From DATDOY01 sp035293045 (GTDB lineage Bacteria > Actinomycetota > Acidimicrobiia > IMCC26256 > JACPCJ01): a stretch of 7,195 nt of DNA. Shown in pieces: positions 6,147 through 7,195 of the stretch (position 1 is its first letter; every line of letters starts with the position of its first letter). The DNA lies in the NCBI GenBank assembly GCA_035293045.1, contig DATDOY010000098.1:1-7195 (forward strand), read 5' to 3'. The position numbers and the translations under genes were made by a program. The notes beneath the pieces were generated by a model that worked only from the letters and a program-made list of their open reading frames with translations, made no database searches and was not told where the DNA came from.

Positions 6147-7195
6147 ATGACCAACCTCACGTTCCCCGACGGCTTTGTATGGGGCACCGCCAGCGCCGCC
6201 CACCAGGTCGAGGGCAGCAACTGGAACAACGACTGGTGGCTGTGGGAGCACATGCCCGACGGCCACTGTGCCGAGCCGTCCGGCGACGCCTGCGATCACC
6301 TCTTCCGGTATCCCGACGACATGGCGATGCTCGCCGATCTCGGGTTCAACGCCTACCGCTTCTCGATCGAATGGGCCCGCATCGAGCCCGAGGAAGGCGA
6401 GTTCTCCACGCAGTGGCTCGACCACTACCGCCGCATGATCGCCACCTGCCGCGAGTCGGGGCTCCGGCCGATTGTGACCTTCCACCACTTCACCTCCCCG
6501 CGGTGGGTACACGAGGACGGCAGCTGGGAGAACCCGGCGATCGTCGATCGGTTCGCCCGCTACTGCGAGCGCGCCGTCGAGCACCTCGGTGATCTCATCG
6601 GGACGGCCTGCACGATCAACGAGCCCAACGTCGTCGCCATCTACGGGTATCGGGTGGGCGTGTTCCCGCCGGGGCGGGCGTCAACGGAGGCGCGCGCCAA
6701 GGCGACCGACCACTTCATCGCCGGGCACCGCCGTGCCTTCGAGGCGCTCAAGGCGGGCCCGGGCGATTTCCCGGTCGGCCTCACGCTCTCGATGGCCGAC
6801 TTCCAGGCCGTCGACGGCGGGGAATGGCGACGTGACGCGTACCGCCAGAAGATGGAGGACGTTTACCTCGAGTCCTGCCGGGGCGACGACTTCATCGGCG
6901 TGCAGACCTACACGCGCGAACGCATCGGTCCCGACGGCCGACTCGCCCCCGAGGAGGGGGTTCCCACCACGCTCATGGGCTACGAGTTCTGGCCCGAGGC
7001 CCTCGAGGCGACGATTCGGCGCGCGTGGGAGGTCACCGAGCAGGTGCCGGTGTTCGTGACCGAGAACGGGATCGGCACCGAGGACGACGCCAGTCGCATC
7101 GAGTACGTCGGACGGGCGCTCGAGGGCGTCCACCGGTGCATCGAAGACGGCATCGAGGTCACCGGCTACTGCTACTGGTCGTGCCTCGACAACTT
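6147..7195 (+). CDS. Glycoside hydrolase family 1 beta-glycosidase (3' end beyond window)
   Basis: Retaining beta-glycosidase, probably acting on beta-glucosides or related sugars. The frame stays open from the ATG at 6147 to the window end, giving 349 residues without a stop. The N-terminus carries the family signature FPDGFVWGTASAAHQVEG (6-23) with the glycone-binding Gln20. Further on are FSIEWARIEP (72-81), TFHHFTSPRW (111-120) with His114, the acid/base motif TINEP (156-160) with Glu159, FIGVQTYTR (249-257), and the nucleophile motif VTENG (304-308) with Glu306. The window stops in CYWSCLDN, just before the expected NFEW-type sugar-binding motif. No signal peptide is seen, so the enzyme is probably cytoplasmic. 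Spacing of the motifs suggests a final length near 400 residues, at the short end for GH1. A His-Phe replaces the more common His-Trp after the third strand. The exact sugar specificity cannot be read from the sequence. Confidence 0.95.
   Translation, partial: MTNLTFPDGFVWGTASAAHQVEGSNWNNDWWLWEHMPDGHCAEPSGDACDHLFRYPDDMAMLADLGFNAYRFSIEWARIEPEEGEFSTQWLDHYRRMIATCRESGLRPIVTFHHFTSPRWVHEDGSWENPAIVDRFARYCERAVEHLGDLIGTACTINEPNVVAIYGYRVGVFPPGRASTEARAKATDHFIAGHRRAFEALKAGPGDFPVGLTLSMADFQAVDGGEWRRDAYRQKMEDVYLESCRGDDFIGVQTYTRERIGPDGRLAPEEGVPTTLMGYEFWPEALEATIRRAWEVTEQVPVFVTENGIGTEDDASRIEYVGRALEGVHRCIEDGIEVTGYCYWSCLDN

Overview
This is a GC-rich window with dense, mostly overlapping genes and strongly GC-ending codons, as expected of a high-GC actinobacterium. 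Several starts look leaderless, with a TAnnnT hexamer just before the start codon. An Acidimicrobiia-type environmental lineage would fit, but the sequence alone does not settle the taxon.

Layout. (1) 36-1595, plus strand: a complete 519-aa adenylate-forming acyl-CoA synthetase with all core motifs. (2) 1596-1746: a convergent intergenic gap centred on a perfect 20-bp hairpin (1649-1692) that probably terminates transcription from both sides. (3) 6117 down to 1747, minus strand: one tightly packed operon in the order trpC, trpF, trpB, trpA, a predicted multi-pass membrane protein of unknown function, and a 100-aa Cys/His-rich protein that I read as a HIT-like relative. Four of the five junctions overlap by 1 or 4 bases. 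The only junction without overlap (trpC/trpF, one base between) carries a strong AGGAGG ribosome site. (4) 6118-6146: a 29-bp divergent intergenic stretch in which two -10-like hexamers overlap head to head. (5) 6147 to the window end, plus strand: a glycoside hydrolase family 1 beta-glycosidase, cut off just before its conserved C-terminal motif.

How the genes work together. TrpC, TrpF, TrpB and TrpA carry out the last steps of tryptophan synthesis, from phosphoribosylanthranilate to tryptophan. trpE, trpG and trpD are not in the window; a divergent gene sits directly upstream of trpC, so they must lie elsewhere. The two genes at the 3' end of the operon have no known link to tryptophan synthesis, but they are placed for co-translation with trpA. 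The acyl-CoA synthetase and the beta-glycosidase are separate flanking transcription units.

Most of the window is ordinary metabolism. The points most worth a second look are the HIT-like protein and the membrane protein at the end of the trp operon, the compact divergent promoter, and the long perfect hairpin.
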